Shown here: positions 34,341 through 43,823 of the stretch, one piece after another
Position numbering within the stretch: position 1 is the stretch's first letter
Layout: the number at the start of each line of letters is the position of its first letter
Assembly (NCBI GenBank): GCA_020634375.1
Contig: JACKBX010000009.1
Coordinates: forward strand, 1 to 64,000
Direction of reading: 5' to 3'
DNA from: Ardenticatenaceae bacterium
Lineage (GTDB): Bacteria; Chloroflexota; Anaerolineae; Promineifilales; Promineifilaceae
DNA: 64,000 bases
Notes under the pieces: generated by a model
What the model was told of the DNA's origin: nothing
The model's database searches: none
The model's input: the letters and a program-made list of their open reading frames with translations, nothing else
Made by a program: the position numbers and the translations under genes

Positions 34341-36284
34341 ATGAAAACATCTGCACAAATTGAAAATGCTTTAGAGCGTATCTTGCCCCGCGTAGCTAAA
34401 CCGGGCCGGTATACCGGTGGCGAATACAATCAGGTCGTCAAAAATTGGGATGAAATTGATTACAAGGTCGCCTTTGCTTTCCCCGATATTTATGACCTGG
34501 GTATGTCCAACCTGGGGTTGATGATTCTCTATGATTTGGTGAACAAGCATCGCAACTTATTGGCCGAGCGCGTCTATTCTCCGTGGACAGATATGGAAGA
34601 AATTATGCGTGAGCAGGCTATTCCGCTCTTCTCGCTGGAGACGAAGCACCCTATCCGCGAGTTTGACATGCTGGCGATGACGCTGCCCTATGAGCAGTTG
34701 TACACGAATGCGCTGAACCTGATTGACCTGGCGGGAATGCCGGTACGCAGTGAGGATCGTGATGCTAGTTACCCGCTGGTTGTGGCCGGGGGACATGCGT
34801 GTTACAACCCGGAACCAATGGCCCCCTTTATTGATGTGTTTGTGATTGGCGAGGGGGAAGCGGCAATTCTGGAGATTATTGGCGTGATGCAGGCTGCCAG
34901 CCATTTAGATCGGGAGACGCAGTTACGCTACATTGCACAGATAGAGGGCTGCTACGTGCCGCGTTTTTATGACGTGGCTTACCATGAGGATGGCACAGTG
35001 GCGGCGGTGACGCCAACGATGCCGGAAGCGCCCGCCAAAGTGTTGAAAACGATTGTGCCTGTGCTGCCACCGCCGGTGACGGACTTCATCATTCCTTTTG
35101 TAGAGACGGTGCATAATCGTGCGCCCATTGAGATTATGCGTGGCTGTACACGCGGATGCCGGTTTTGCCACGCGGGGATGGTAACGCGCCCGGTGCGTGA
35201 ACGCCCGGTGGAAGAAGTATTAACGGCGATGGAGCAGATTTTAGAAAGCACCGGCTATGAAGAAATCGCCTTGCTCTCGCTGTCTTCGAGCGATTACACG
35301 AATGTGCTGGAGTTGACTGAGAAGATTGGGCAGCGGTTCGGCCATTTGGGGCTGAATATTTCGCTGCCATCGCTGCGCATTGAGTCGGTGTCTACACAGT
35401 TGATGGATAATTTGGGGGACGGCCGTCGCGGGGGTTTTACATTGGCTCCAGAAGCAGCAACGGAGAAGATGCGCAACACGATTAATAAGTTTGTGACGCA
35501 CGAGGAGTTGCTAGAGACGGCGCGGGAGATTTACCGGCGGGACTGGCGCACGATTAAGCTGTATTTCATGATTGGGCATCCGCGAGAGGAGTTGGAGGAT
35601 GTGCAGGCGATTGCTGATTTGGCAAAGGCTGTGCTGGCGGAGGGGCGCAAGTTTCATGGCAATAAAGCGAGTGTGAATGTAGGGGTGAGTACGTTTATTC
35701 CTAAGCCACATACGCCGTTTCAGTGGGAGCCGATGGATGAGACGGAGAAGGTGTATGAGAAGCTGGATTTGCTGAAGGAAGCGTTTCGCGGGCCGGGGCT
35801 GCGGCTGCGTTGGAACAATCCGCAGGAGTCGGTGTTTGAGGGCTTTCTCAGCCGGGGTGACCGGCGTATGGCAAATGCGGTGGAGTTGGCGTGGCGCAAG
35901 GGGGCGAAGTTTGACGCCTGGATGGAGCATTTTAAGCAGGATGCCTGGGGAGAAGCACTGGACGAAATGGGTTTGGATGCGCATTTTTATACGCATCGCA
36001 AGCGGCGGATTGATGAGGTGTTCCCGTGGGAACATATTGATGTGGCGGTGACGAAGAAGTTTTTGACGCAGGATTATTTGATGAGTCAGCAGCAGGAGAC
36101 GCGGGTGGACTGCCGCAATCATTGTTTTGCCTGTGGTATTTTGCCGAAGCTCCGGGATTTGCGGCGGGAGACGGAACCTGAGGCGTGGCAGTGCCCACCC
36201 GTGCCGAAGCGGAAGCATCATCAGCCGGTGGAGAAGCGGGTTCCGGTGGTGGATAGTATTCCGCTGACGGTGGTTGGTAGCTAG
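34341..36284 (+). CDS. B12-binding/radical-SAM protein (TIGR03960-type)
   Basis: A 647-residue protein. An N-terminal cobalamin-binding-like domain (FAFPDIYDLGMSNLGLMIL; VVAGGHACYNPEPMAPFIDV) precedes the radical-SAM core with RGCTRGCRFCHAGMVTRPV near residue 265, which gives the Cys-x3-Cys-x2-Cys site for the 4Fe-4S cluster. Later, RWNNPQESVFEGFLSRGDRR and NHCFACGILPKL are family-specific. Relatives are found beside, or fused to, a DUF2344 protein; that partner is not present here. The substrate is not known. GGAG precedes ATG 34341. The end of the gene merges with a heptad repeat (36270-36308). Confidence 0.85.
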   Translation: MKTSAQIENALERILPRVAKPGRYTGGEYNQVVKNWDEIDYKVAFAFPDIYDLGMSNLGLMILYDLVNKHRNLLAERVYSPWTDMEEIMREQAIPLFSLETKHPIREFDMLAMTLPYEQLYTNALNLIDLAGMPVRSEDRDASYPLVVAGGHACYNPEPMAPFIDVFVIGEGEAAILEIIGVMQAASHLDRETQLRYIAQIEGCYVPRFYDVAYHEDGTVAAVTPTMPEAPAKVLKTIVPVLPPPVTDFIIPFVETVHNRAPIEIMRGCTRGCRFCHAGMVTRPVRERPVEEVLTAMEQILESTGYEEIALLSLSSSDYTNVLELTEKIGQRFGHLGLNISLPSLRIESVSTQLMDNLGDGRRGGFTLAPEAATEKMRNTINKFVTHEELLETAREIYRRDWRTIKLYFMIGHPREELEDVQAIADLAKAVLAEGRKFHGNKASVNVGVSTFIPKPHTPFQWEPMDETEKVYEKLDLLKEAFRGPGLRLRWNNPQESVFEGFLSRGDRRMANAVELAWRKGAKFDAWMEHFKQDAWGEALDEMGLDAHFYTHRKRRIDEVFPWEHIDVAVTKKFLTQDYLMSQQQETRVDCRNHCFACGILPKLRDLRRETEPEAWQCPPVPKRKHHQPVEKRVPVVDSIPLTVVGS

Positions 36285-36308
36285 TAGCTGGTTGCTGGTG
36301 GTTGGTAA
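36270..36308. repeat. Heptad repeat (GGTNGCT type) at a gene end
   Basis: GGTGGTT GGTAGCT AGTAGCT GGTTGCT GGTGGTT GGTAATT. The first two units are the last codons and stop of the radical-SAM gene. Confidence 0.75.
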
Positions 36309-36448
36309 TTGAGGGCCTGGGTGGTGATGGGAATTACTGCTCGGGCTTTTTTGTTGGGGAGCGAACGGCCGTTGCCCATCCCCCTTCTATGACCCACGAC
36401 ATCATATATAATGACGCAAAGAATATTACACACGTTGGAGGTCATCTC

Positions 36449-37039
36449 ATGAAAAAGCATTATTGGATGTCGGGTATTGCCTTACTGGTTTTGTTATCAG
36501 TTTTCGGGTTCATGATGAGTCGGTCAGCTAACTCGGTGTTTTCACAGCCATTAGCATCATCAGATAACGATGAACTGCTGCCTGTGCTTGATTCTGGCGA
36601 ACAGGTGAGCGTGCTTGCACCAACCGCCGATTCGCGGTTGGTTTACTTTTCCCCTCAAGATAATCCCGCAACGGCTACAGTGATCACTCTCTACAATTCA
36701 GGAGACATTACCCAGACCATTCCCGTTCAGGGCATTAATTCCAATGGAGAGGTCATTATGGACGTCTCTGTAGAATTAGGAGCGCATGATATGGTGCATC
36801 TGGTTAGCGATGACGTTGCTGCTTCGCCACCGCCCAGTTGGGCAGATGCCATTCTCGCTAACTTTACAGATAGCAGCACTTATGGAGTGATGGCAGTGCC
36901 TCAGGACGTTAAACTTGATGGTTATGTGTTGTTTAACGGTGGTACGGGAACCGTTGATCCATACCAAGACCAGGGGGCAATCCCTTTGCGGTTTAGTGCA
37001 GACCCTTTAACTGTTTTTTTGCCGCTGACAGAGAGTTGA
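36449..37039 (+). CDS. Exported protein of unknown function
   Basis: A 196-residue protein starting at ATG 36449, after GGAGG. Residues 1-35 form a signal or anchor segment (YWMSGIALLVLLSVFGFMMS). The rest looks like a small beta-domain: TVITLYNSGDITQTIPVQGI and GEVIMDVSVELGAHDMVHLV resemble an immunoglobulin-like or conserved surface domain. No catalytic motif is seen. An upstream in-frame ATG (36302) would place the signal peptide internally and is rejected. Function unknown. Confidence 0.7.
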   Translation: MKKHYWMSGIALLVLLSVFGFMMSRSANSVFSQPLASSDNDELLPVLDSGEQVSVLAPTADSRLVYFSPQDNPATATVITLYNSGDITQTIPVQGINSNGEVIMDVSVELGAHDMVHLVSDDVAASPPPSWADAILANFTDSSTYGVMAVPQDVKLDGYVLFNGGTGTVDPYQDQGAIPLRFSADPLTVFLPLTES

Positions 37040-37148
37040 ACGTCCCGCTCATATTTTTTCATTCAGTGTGATGGGGATATTCCTATGCGTTCCTGCTTTG
37101 CTTGCCCAAGCATGTTATAATGCCCCCGTATTCAGGAACATTTGAGCT

Positions 37149-39842
37149 ATGGCGCAAAAGAAAAAATCAACTTCTCGCTCCAGTGGAACGAGGAAAAAAC
37201 AGGCAAACGCAAGGACAAAAACAACACGCGGCGGAACGAGTTCCAGCAAAACTCGTTCTGCCGGAACCCGTTCCGGGCGTAAAAGCAGCGGCACGACTTC
37301 TGCCCGGCGCAAAACTAGCAAGCCCACCCGTCAGGAACTGCGTCTGAATGTGCAGCAGAAGGTGCTACTCTTTGGGATTGCGACCGTATTTATAACGCTT
37401 CTTCTTGTCCTCAGCCTCCTGTCTCCCAATCAAGGCGAACTCACCACTTCCCTTTCCGGGCTGATGTGGCGCGTCTTTGGCTGGGGCGGCATCATCGTGC
37501 CCTTGATTACCGGGGGCGTGGGACTGTACCTGGTGCTGTGGGGCATGGAGCAAGCGCCACAGCTTCCCGTTTACCGCGTACTTGGCTTCATCATCCTATT
37601 CCTCGTTTTTGAATCCTTCGCTTCAATGGTCACGCTGATGCGCGACAATGGGCTGACGGATGTATGGCAAATTGCACGAGTGCAGGAGGGGGGCGGTTAT
37701 CTGGGCGGGCTGTTTGTCTACGCGTTGGTCGCCGCTATTGGCAACCTGGGCGCTATCTTTACATTTGTCGTTTTTGGTGTGATTGGCGGCATTCTCGCCT
37801 CCGGCATTACACGGGAGGATATGGGGTTGTTCTTGAAGGGGCTGGCGGAGATGCGGCAAACTGCCGCTTCCCCCACCGAGCGCGAAATCCCGCTGAATCC
37901 GGCGCGTAATGGCGGGCAGGCGATTCAGCGCACGCTGCCGCTTGACCAGCCAGCTACGCCGCCAGAGCCGGAATCGCCGCCAACGGAAACGGCCGTTTCC
38001 ACCCCCGCTAAACCAGAGCCCAAGAACGGCCGTACTCGTCGTAAACCCAGCCAACCCAAACCAGAACCCCCGACCGAACCAGAGACCGCCCCCACGCCCA
38101 TCTTTTTAGGGCGTCATGCGGCCAATGTATCTTGGAAGCTGCCCGTGTTGGCAGATATGTTGGAAGCAGGCGCAGATCAGAAACTCAACAGCGCCTCCAT
38201 CCGTGAACAAGTAGAAGTCATCGAACATACACTAGAGAGCTTTGGTGCGCCCGCGACCGTCGTCGAGATCAACCAGGGGCCGACCATCACCCAATTTGGC
38301 GTGGAACCCAACTTCATTGAGATGCGCAGCGGCAAACGTACCAAAGTTAAGGTGGGCAAAATTGCCAGCCTCGCCGACGACCTGGCCCTGGCCCTGGCGG
38401 CGCATTCCATTCGCATTCAGGCCCCCGTACCCGGCAAGGGCTACGTAGGCATCGAAGTGCCCAATGTCAGTAAAGTCCTTGTATCGCTGCGCGATGTGTT
38501 GGAAGCGCCCGAATTCCAGAAAATCATCAAAAAGTCACCCTTGGCAATTGGTCTGGGGCAAAATGTCTCCGGGCAGCCCATTGCTGCTGATCTGGCTGCG
38601 ATGCCACATTTGCTCATCGCCGGTACGACCGGCTCCGGTAAATCGGTCTGTGTGAACAGCATCATTGCCGGGCTGCTGCTGCTGAATACGCCAGATGTGC
38701 TGAAGGTGGTGATGGTTGACCCCAAGCGGGTGGAATTGACCGGTTACAATGGTATTCCGCATTTGGCCGCGCCGGTGGTGGTGGAGATGGATCGCGTCAT
38801 TGGTACGCTGCAATGGGCGCTGCGCGAGATGGATCATCGTTACAAGCTGTTTTCGGAAATAGGCGCACGTAATATCACCGATTACAACAAAAAGACTGCG
38901 CGGACGAAGGACAAAGAAAAGCTGCCGTACATCGTCATCATTATTGACGAGTTGGCGGATTTGATGATGCTGGCCCCGGAGGACACGGAGCGGTCCATCA
39001 CGCGGTTGGCGCAAATGGCACGGGCGACGGGGATTCATATGGTCATTGCCACGCAACGGCCGTCTGTCGATGTGGTCACGGGCTTGATTAAGGCTAACTT
39101 CCCGGCGCGTATTGCCTTTGCTGTTGCTTCCAGCACAGACAGCCGCGTTATTTTGGACAGCACCGGTGCGGAACGACTGTTGGGTCAGGGCGATATGCTC
39201 TTCCAAAGCCCAGATGCGGCGTCCCCGGTGCGCTTGCAAGGTACCTATGTCAGCCCGGAGGAGTTGGACAAGTTGATTGAGTATTGGCGCACGGCACGAC
39301 GGTTTAACCTGATTCCGGCGCACGAATCGATCACTCCCCGTGAAGCTGATGAGCCGGAACGACCTACGCCATTACCGCCCGTTGTACGTGAATCGCTGGC
39401 CCGCGAGGCGGAAGCGAAGGCGCAGACTGATTCGCCAGTGGAGGAGGAGCCGACACGGCCGTTGGAAATCACGACAACCGCGGAGCCTGTCCCCCCACCA
39501 CAAGTGAATGTGACCCGCAAAGAGAAGCCGGAGGAACGGCAACGGCCGTTGTGGGAAGAACTGCAAGCCCTCGAAGAAGAAACTGTTTCCACAAACGAAA
39601 ATGAAGATGACCTAATGCTCGAAGCCATCACTCTGGTGCGCAAGCTGAACAAGGCATCCACCTCACTGTTGCAGCGTCGCTTCCGTATTGGCTACACGCG
39701 TGCCGCACGCATCATGGATGCGATGGAAGAACAAGGCATCATTGGCCCGCCTACGGGAACTAGTAAAGCCCGCGAGGTGCTGCCCTGGGATGGTTTGGGT
39801 ACGGATACGGCCGTTGATGAGGAAAACGAATCGGATATGTGA
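37149..39842 (+). CDS. ftsK: DNA translocase FtsK/SpoIIIE
   Basis: An 897-residue septal DNA pump. N-terminus: about 60 very basic residues rich in Lys, Arg, Ser and Thr. Four transmembrane helices lie at about residues 70-220 (VLLFGIATVFITLLLVLSLL and others). A Pro-rich linker follows (about 260-320), then the motor: alpha domain from about 330, Walker A GTTGSGKSVCVN and Walker B IVIIIDELADLMM. The gamma (DNA-reading) winged helix is at the C-terminus, ASTSLLQRRFRIGYTRAARIMD. It sorts chromosome ends at division. The linker and the part before the gamma domain carry several ACGGCCGT copies. The protein is well formed, with no truncation. Confidence 0.93.
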   Translation: MAQKKKSTSRSSGTRKKQANARTKTTRGGTSSSKTRSAGTRSGRKSSGTTSARRKTSKPTRQELRLNVQQKVLLFGIATVFITLLLVLSLLSPNQGELTTSLSGLMWRVFGWGGIIVPLITGGVGLYLVLWGMEQAPQLPVYRVLGFIILFLVFESFASMVTLMRDNGLTDVWQIARVQEGGGYLGGLFVYALVAAIGNLGAIFTFVVFGVIGGILASGITREDMGLFLKGLAEMRQTAASPTEREIPLNPARNGGQAIQRTLPLDQPATPPEPESPPTETAVSTPAKPEPKNGRTRRKPSQPKPEPPTEPETAPTPIFLGRHAANVSWKLPVLADMLEAGADQKLNSASIREQVEVIEHTLESFGAPATVVEINQGPTITQFGVEPNFIEMRSGKRTKVKVGKIASLADDLALALAAHSIRIQAPVPGKGYVGIEVPNVSKVLVSLRDVLEAPEFQKIIKKSPLAIGLGQNVSGQPIAADLAAMPHLLIAGTTGSGKSVCVNSIIAGLLLLNTPDVLKVVMVDPKRVELTGYNGIPHLAAPVVVEMDRVIGTLQWALREMDHRYKLFSEIGARNITDYNKKTARTKDKEKLPYIVIIIDELADLMMLAPEDTERSITRLAQMARATGIHMVIATQRPSVDVVTGLIKANFPARIAFAVASSTDSRVILDSTGAERLLGQGDMLFQSPDAASPVRLQGTYVSPEELDKLIEYWRTARRFNLIPAHESITPREADEPERPTPLPPVVRESLAREAEAKAQTDSPVEEEPTRPLEITTTAEPVPPPQVNVTRKEKPEERQRPLWEELQALEEETVSTNENEDDLMLEAITLVRKLNKASTSLLQRRFRIGYTRAARIMDAMEEQGIIGPPTGTSKAREVLPWDGLGTDTAVDEENESDM

Positions 39843-39970
39843 CAATCTGAGCTGGTGCTAAACACACCTTGCTATGCCCTTTCCTCCTGAATTAGAATCG
39901 GCGGAAATACATCAGGCTAAATGTTTGAAGAAAAATGCCTTTTGTATTGTAAGTGTATTGGAGAAATCGC

Positions 39971-40843
39971 GTGTTCAATAACCAAATTATCCAAGGCGAT
40001 TGCAAAGAAATTTTACAAACGTTCCCTGACAATTCGGTTGATCTAATTTTTACCTCCCCCCCTTATGCGGATCAACGCAAAAATACATATGGTGGTATTT
40101 CTCCTGACAAATATGTTGATTGGTTCCTGCCTAGATCGGAACAATTTTTGCGTATTCTTAAACCTAAAGGAACTTTTATACTGAATATTAAAGAACGAGT
40201 TGTCCGAGGCGAGAGACATACCTATGTTATTGAACTAATATTAAAAATGCGCGAACAAGGGTGGCTTTGGACAGAAGAGTTTATGTGGCATAAGAAAAAT
40301 TCTTATCCTGGCAAGTGGCCTAATCGTTTTCGGGACTCATGGGAAAGACTCTTGCAATTTAATAAACAACGAAAATTTAATATGTATCAGGAAGAAGTGA
40401 TGGTTCCCGTTGGGGATTGGGCAAAAACCCGGTTAGCCAAACTTAGTGAAACAGATAAAGTTAGGGATGAGTCTAGTGTAAATAGTGGTTTTGGTAAGAA
40501 TGTATCTAATTGGGTTGGCCGGGATATGGTTTATCCGACAAATGTCTTGCACATGGCAACAGAATGCTTTAATCGCAATCATAGTGCCACTTTCCCTTTA
40601 GATTTGCCAAATTGGTTTATCAAGTTATTTACTGAGGAAGGAGATTTGGTTCTTGATCCATTTGTAGGGTCAGGAACAACGGCAGTTGCTGCTCAGACTC
40701 TAGGTCGAAACTATATTGGTATTGATATAAGCGAAGACTTTTGCAGAATTGCAGAGGACAGACTTGAAATAAGCCAGCCGCGGTTATTCGAATCACCAAA
40801 TGATTATTCAATCAAGCAGGATAGTCCCAATGGAACAACTTGA
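39971..40843 (+). CDS. DNA methyltransferase of a type II restriction-modification system
   Basis: A 290-residue beta-class adenine-N6 or cytosine-N4 methyltransferase. The catalytic motif IV is FTSPPYADQ near residue 30, and the SAM-binding motif I comes late, as DPFVGSGTTAVAAQTLGRNYIGID, which is the beta order. GTG 39971 is taken because GGAG lies eight bases upstream; another GTG at 39953 has no such site. The SPPY wording favours cytosine N4 over adenine N6 but does not settle it. It overlaps the next gene by 14 bases. The pair is A+T-rich and lacks ACGGCCGT, and lies between two housekeeping genes, so it was probably acquired. Confidence 0.87.
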   Translation: MFNNQIIQGDCKEILQTFPDNSVDLIFTSPPYADQRKNTYGGISPDKYVDWFLPRSEQFLRILKPKGTFILNIKERVVRGERHTYVIELILKMREQGWLWTEEFMWHKKNSYPGKWPNRFRDSWERLLQFNKQRKFNMYQEEVMVPVGDWAKTRLAKLSETDKVRDESSVNSGFGKNVSNWVGRDMVYPTNVLHMATECFNRNHSATFPLDLPNWFIKLFTEEGDLVLDPFVGSGTTAVAAQTLGRNYIGIDISEDFCRIAEDRLEISQPRLFESPNDYSIKQDSPNGTT

Positions 40844-41594
40844 GTTAGATGATGTTCGCCAGTATGTGAATCAGCACATTATTGATTTTCACCAAAGAAA
40901 AATAGCTTCCCTTGAGCAGTTGACCCTCAAAAAACTGTTGAGCAAAAATCCATACTTATTCAAAGCCAAACACATTACAACAGCAGGACAATTAATGGAG
41001 GGGCTTTTAGATGCATTCCTTTCATCCTCCGAAGAAAAGCTGTTTGGCGATTTTCTTGAAGGGTTAGCCGTTTTCATTGCTGGCAAAACAGCGGGAGGGC
41101 ATAAATCCACCGCTCAGGGTATTGACCTTGAATTTATTGATCGCGGCGTACACTTTGTCGTTTCAATTAAGTCCGGCCCGAATTGGGGCAACAGTTCACA
41201 GCACAAAAAACTGGCTCAAGATTTAAGAAGTGCAGTCATTCGTGTAAAACAAGCTCGTGGCGGACTTAGAGTGGAACCTGTGTTGGGGATTTGTTATGGA
41301 AAAACGCGCACGTCATATACGAGAGATGGTTATTTGAAAGTTGTTGGTCAAAATTTTTGGACGTTAATAAGCAACAATCAAAGTCTGTATACAGACATTA
41401 TCGAGCCAATTGGATATCGTGCTAAAGAGCATAACGAAGCATTTGGGGGGGGGCGGGGTCAGGTTGTTAACAAATTCACAGGCCAGTTTATCACTCAATT
41501 TTGTGACATAGACGGCGCAATTAACTGGAACGAACTTGTTAAATTTAACAGTGGTAACTACGATTTGGATAGTTTCCTCAGTCTGGGCGAATAA
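40830..41594 (+). CDS. Type II restriction endonuclease, PmeII-like
   Basis: A 254-residue protein starting inside the methyltransferase end. The core is GIDLEFIDRGVHFVVSIKSGPNWGN, where Asp...(x)IKSG forms the PD-(D/E)XK site, and SGPNWGNSSQ is the phrase I associate with PmeII-type endonucleases. A later ICYGKTRTSY and a C-terminal helical part complete it. It should cut DNA at the site that its partner methylates; the recognition sequence cannot be read from the protein. Its stop overlaps the start of the next gene (TAATG), so the unrelated menaquinone gene is now read in the same transcript. Confidence 0.8.
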   Translation: MEQLELDDVRQYVNQHIIDFHQRKIASLEQLTLKKLLSKNPYLFKAKHITTAGQLMEGLLDAFLSSSEEKLFGDFLEGLAVFIAGKTAGGHKSTAQGIDLEFIDRGVHFVVSIKSGPNWGNSSQHKKLAQDLRSAVIRVKQARGGLRVEPVLGICYGKTRTSYTRDGYLKVVGQNFWTLISNNQSLYTDIIEPIGYRAKEHNEAFGGGRGQVVNKFTGQFITQFCDIDGAINWNELVKFNSGNYDLDSFLSLGE

Positions 41595-42301
41595 TGGCAC
41601 ATTTACAAGGAGAAGAACGCGCACAGTATGTGCAAGATATGTTTGCTCGCATCGCCGGCCGCTATGACACGATGAACCGGTTGATGACGTTTGGGCAAGA
41701 TTTGAAGTGGCGGCGATATGTCATTGCACAGGCGCGGCTGCCGCAGAACGGCCGTCTCCTGGACATCGCCACTGGCACAGGAGACATCGCTTACGAAGGC
41801 TGGCAGCAAACACCCGGCCTGCAAGCGGTGGGTGGCGATTTTACGGTGGAGATGATGCGTGCCGGACAGCACATCCCGGCACGGCACGCCATCCAGTGGG
41901 TGGGCGCGGACACGCTGGCTCTGCCTTTTTCCGGTGACGTTTTTGATGCGGTTACGTCCGGTTTCCTCATGCGCAATGTTATTGATGTGCCCGGTGCACT
42001 GCGTGAACAGATGCGCGTCACTAAAGCGGGCGGGCATATCGTTATCCTGGAATCCAGCCCACCAAAGGATAACTGGCTCAAGCCATTCATTCGTATCCAC
42101 CTGAATACCATCATTCCCACGCTGGGGCAGTTGGTGACGGGGAATGGCGATGCGTACCGCTATTTGCCGGACAGCACGCAGCAATTTTTGCGTCCAGAGC
42201 AGTTGGCCGAAGCGATGCGCCAGGTTGGGCTGGTGAATGTGCGCTACAAGCTGTTTATGTTTGGCACGATTGCCATTCACACGGGACAAAAACCTGCTTA
42301 A
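41594..42301 (+). CDS. menG: Demethylmenaquinone methyltransferase
   Basis: A 235-residue SAM-dependent methyltransferase of the UbiE/MenG family. The N-terminus YVQDMFARIAGRYDTMNRLM is the family signature, the SAM site is LLDIATGTGDIAYE, followed by GGDFTVEMM, and later TSGFLMRNVIDVPGAL and ILESSPP. It makes the last step of menaquinone synthesis, methylating the naphthoquinone ring. Length matches the family. The ATG overlaps the stop of the restriction gene. Confidence 0.87.
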   Translation: MAHLQGEERAQYVQDMFARIAGRYDTMNRLMTFGQDLKWRRYVIAQARLPQNGRLLDIATGTGDIAYEGWQQTPGLQAVGGDFTVEMMRAGQHIPARHAIQWVGADTLALPFSGDVFDAVTSGFLMRNVIDVPGALREQMRVTKAGGHIVILESSPPKDNWLKPFIRIHLNTIIPTLGQLVTGNGDAYRYLPDSTQQFLRPEQLAEAMRQVGLVNVRYKLFMFGTIAIHTGQKPA

Positions 42302-42319
42302 CTATGACTTCACCGAAAA

Positions 42320-42350
42320 AACCGCAAAGAGCGCGAAGAACGCAAAGAAT
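42320..42350. repeat. 9-bp-period repeat (CGCRAAGAN type)
   Basis: ACCGCAAAG AGCGCGAAG AACGCAAAG AATTTCC, the same word as at 29226 but without the inverted arm. CATCCGCGTTTATCAGCG follows. Confidence 0.7.
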
Positions 42351-42410
42351 TTCCAGAGTAAATCCGCGTCATCCGCGTTTATCAGCGTCCTTTTTTCGGC
42401 AGACTCAACT

Positions 42411-43052
42411 ATGGACTTACGATTGACTGATAAAGTGGCAATTGTCACCGGGGCCGGAAAAGGGGTTGGCGCAGCCATTGCCCTGGCGCTGGCTGCGGCG
42501 GGCGCAAAGGTGACGGTGAACGATATCAACCCGGACCGCGCCGAACGCACGGCGCAAATGATTATCAGGGAGGGGGGAACGGCCGTTGCCATCCCCGCCG
42601 ACATCTCCAACAAATTCCAGTGCGTTCACCTGGTGGAAACCACCCGTGCCGAATGGGGGCGGCTGGATATTTTGGTGAATAATGCGGCTGTCAAGCCCAA
42701 ATCCACCATTCTCAAACTGGATGAATGGGATTGGCAGCGCACGCTGGATGTGAACCTGAAGGGGACATTTTTTATGAGTCAGCTTGTGGGCCGTGTGATG
42801 GCCGATGAAAATGGCGAGCGTGGGAGCTTGATTGTGAACATCACCTCTACCGCTGGAACGCAAACGGCGTTTGAGGGCCATGCAGCTTATGCAGCCAGCC
42901 AGGCGGCGATTGCTGGTTTTACCCGTGAATGTGCTCGTGAATATGCTGGATATGGCATTGCCGTACATGCTGTTGCTGCGGAGGAGCCAATGGTGGAAAC
43001 GGCCGTTGCCCAACAAATCCTCGCCTTGTGCCAGCAAACCTGGCCTGGTTGA
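42411..43052 (+). CDS. Short-chain dehydrogenase/reductase-like protein lacking the catalytic lysine
   Basis: A 213-residue SDR-fold protein. Nucleotide-binding TGAGKGVGAAIALAL, the Asp in VNDINPDR (favouring NAD), NNA in LVNNAAVKPK and the Ser in NITSTAG are all present. The active-site Tyr is in HAAYAASQAAIAG, but the usual YxxxK reads Tyr-Ala-Ala-Ser-Gln, so the catalytic Lys is a Gln. It is also about 30 residues shorter than a normal classical SDR at the C-terminus. It may be a regulatory or degenerate member. ATG 42411 begins at the homology; the longer frame comes from the repeat. Confidence 0.78.
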   Translation: MDLRLTDKVAIVTGAGKGVGAAIALALAAAGAKVTVNDINPDRAERTAQMIIREGGTAVAIPADISNKFQCVHLVETTRAEWGRLDILVNNAAVKPKSTILKLDEWDWQRTLDVNLKGTFFMSQLVGRVMADENGERGSLIVNITSTAGTQTAFEGHAAYAASQAAIAGFTRECAREYAGYGIAVHAVAAEEPMVETAVAQQILALCQQTWPG

Positions 43053-43154
43053 CAGTTTCGTTTTTTGTTGAGTGGTGGGGAACGGCCGTTTGCGACCTCC
43101 CCGCACCTTTCACCGTACAGAAATCGTTATGACTCATCAAGTAAGGAGACTACT

Positions 43155-43736
43155 GTGCCTGTTGTAAACCCATCCACCGCACGCTATCGCAGCAAAAACT
43201 TGGGCGACGCCTTGGAAGTTACCATTCCCGTTCACCGTCGCTGGTATATGATCCTATTTCTCAGTGTGTGGCTCGCGGGCTGGACTGCTGGTGAACTGGG
43301 TGTCGGTGGTACATTGCTTGCCAGACTATTTACAGGCAGTGTTGGTGTGGCTGATTTAGGGAGTGGCTTATTTATGCTTATCTGGCTTACTTTCTGGACG
43401 ATAGGAGGAGCTTTCGCTATATACGTGCTCATCTGGCAACTTAAAGGTCAGGAAAAAGTAACTATTAACAGCGAAGGGATCACTGTTCGTTATGAAATCG
43501 GTAGTTTCGGGCGCAGTAAAACCTACCTGAAAAAACATCTGCTCAATTTGCGCATCTCTCCCGAATCACTGACCTACAACAGCCTGCGTGGCGGTTTGCG
43601 TTTTTGGGGGCTTGGCGGCGGTGCCATTGCCTTCGATTACGGTGCCAAGACCATCCGTTTTGGCAGCAGCGTTGAAGAAGCTGAGGGCAACATGATCCTC
43701 TCCGAAATTCAACAACATTTCCCGGAATATCGTTAA
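43155..43736 (+). CDS. Membrane protein of unknown function
   Basis: A 193-residue protein from GTG 43155, which has AAGGAG six bases upstream. Two transmembrane segments lie at about residues 30-95 (YMILFLSVWLAGWTAG; GLFMLIWLTFWTIGGAFAIYVLIW). The C-terminal 95 residues (VTINSEGITVRYEIGSFGRS; GGGAIAFDYGAKTIRFGSS) look like a pleckstrin-homology-type beta domain, as in other small bacterial membrane proteins. I do not know its role. It precedes an ABC exporter by about 90 bases and may be read with it. Confidence 0.65.
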   Translation: MPVVNPSTARYRSKNLGDALEVTIPVHRRWYMILFLSVWLAGWTAGELGVGGTLLARLFTGSVGVADLGSGLFMLIWLTFWTIGGAFAIYVLIWQLKGQEKVTINSEGITVRYEIGSFGRSKTYLKKHLLNLRISPESLTYNSLRGGLRFWGLGGGAIAFDYGAKTIRFGSSVEEAEGNMILSEIQQHFPEYR

Positions 43737-43788
43737 TCACCCATCATGCCCTGTCCCAAATTCACCGTCACCGTTGTTTAACCAATGA

Positions 43789-43822
43789 ACTGATCACTGC
43801 ATACTGACCAACTGGATACTGA
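43789..43822. repeat. Heptad repeat (ACTGATC type) before the ABC ATPase
   Basis: ACTGATC ACTGCAT ACTGACC AACTGG ATACTGAT. The last unit touches the start codon of the next gene. Confidence 0.65.
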
Positions 43823-43823
43823 T

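Noticed and set aside
39971..41594. Phage or integrative element around the restriction-modification pair
   Set aside because: No integrase, transposase, direct repeats or tRNA target seen at its borders.
41603..42289. 228-codon frame opposite menG
   Set aside because: The plus-strand frame has all MenG motifs; the opposite one has none.
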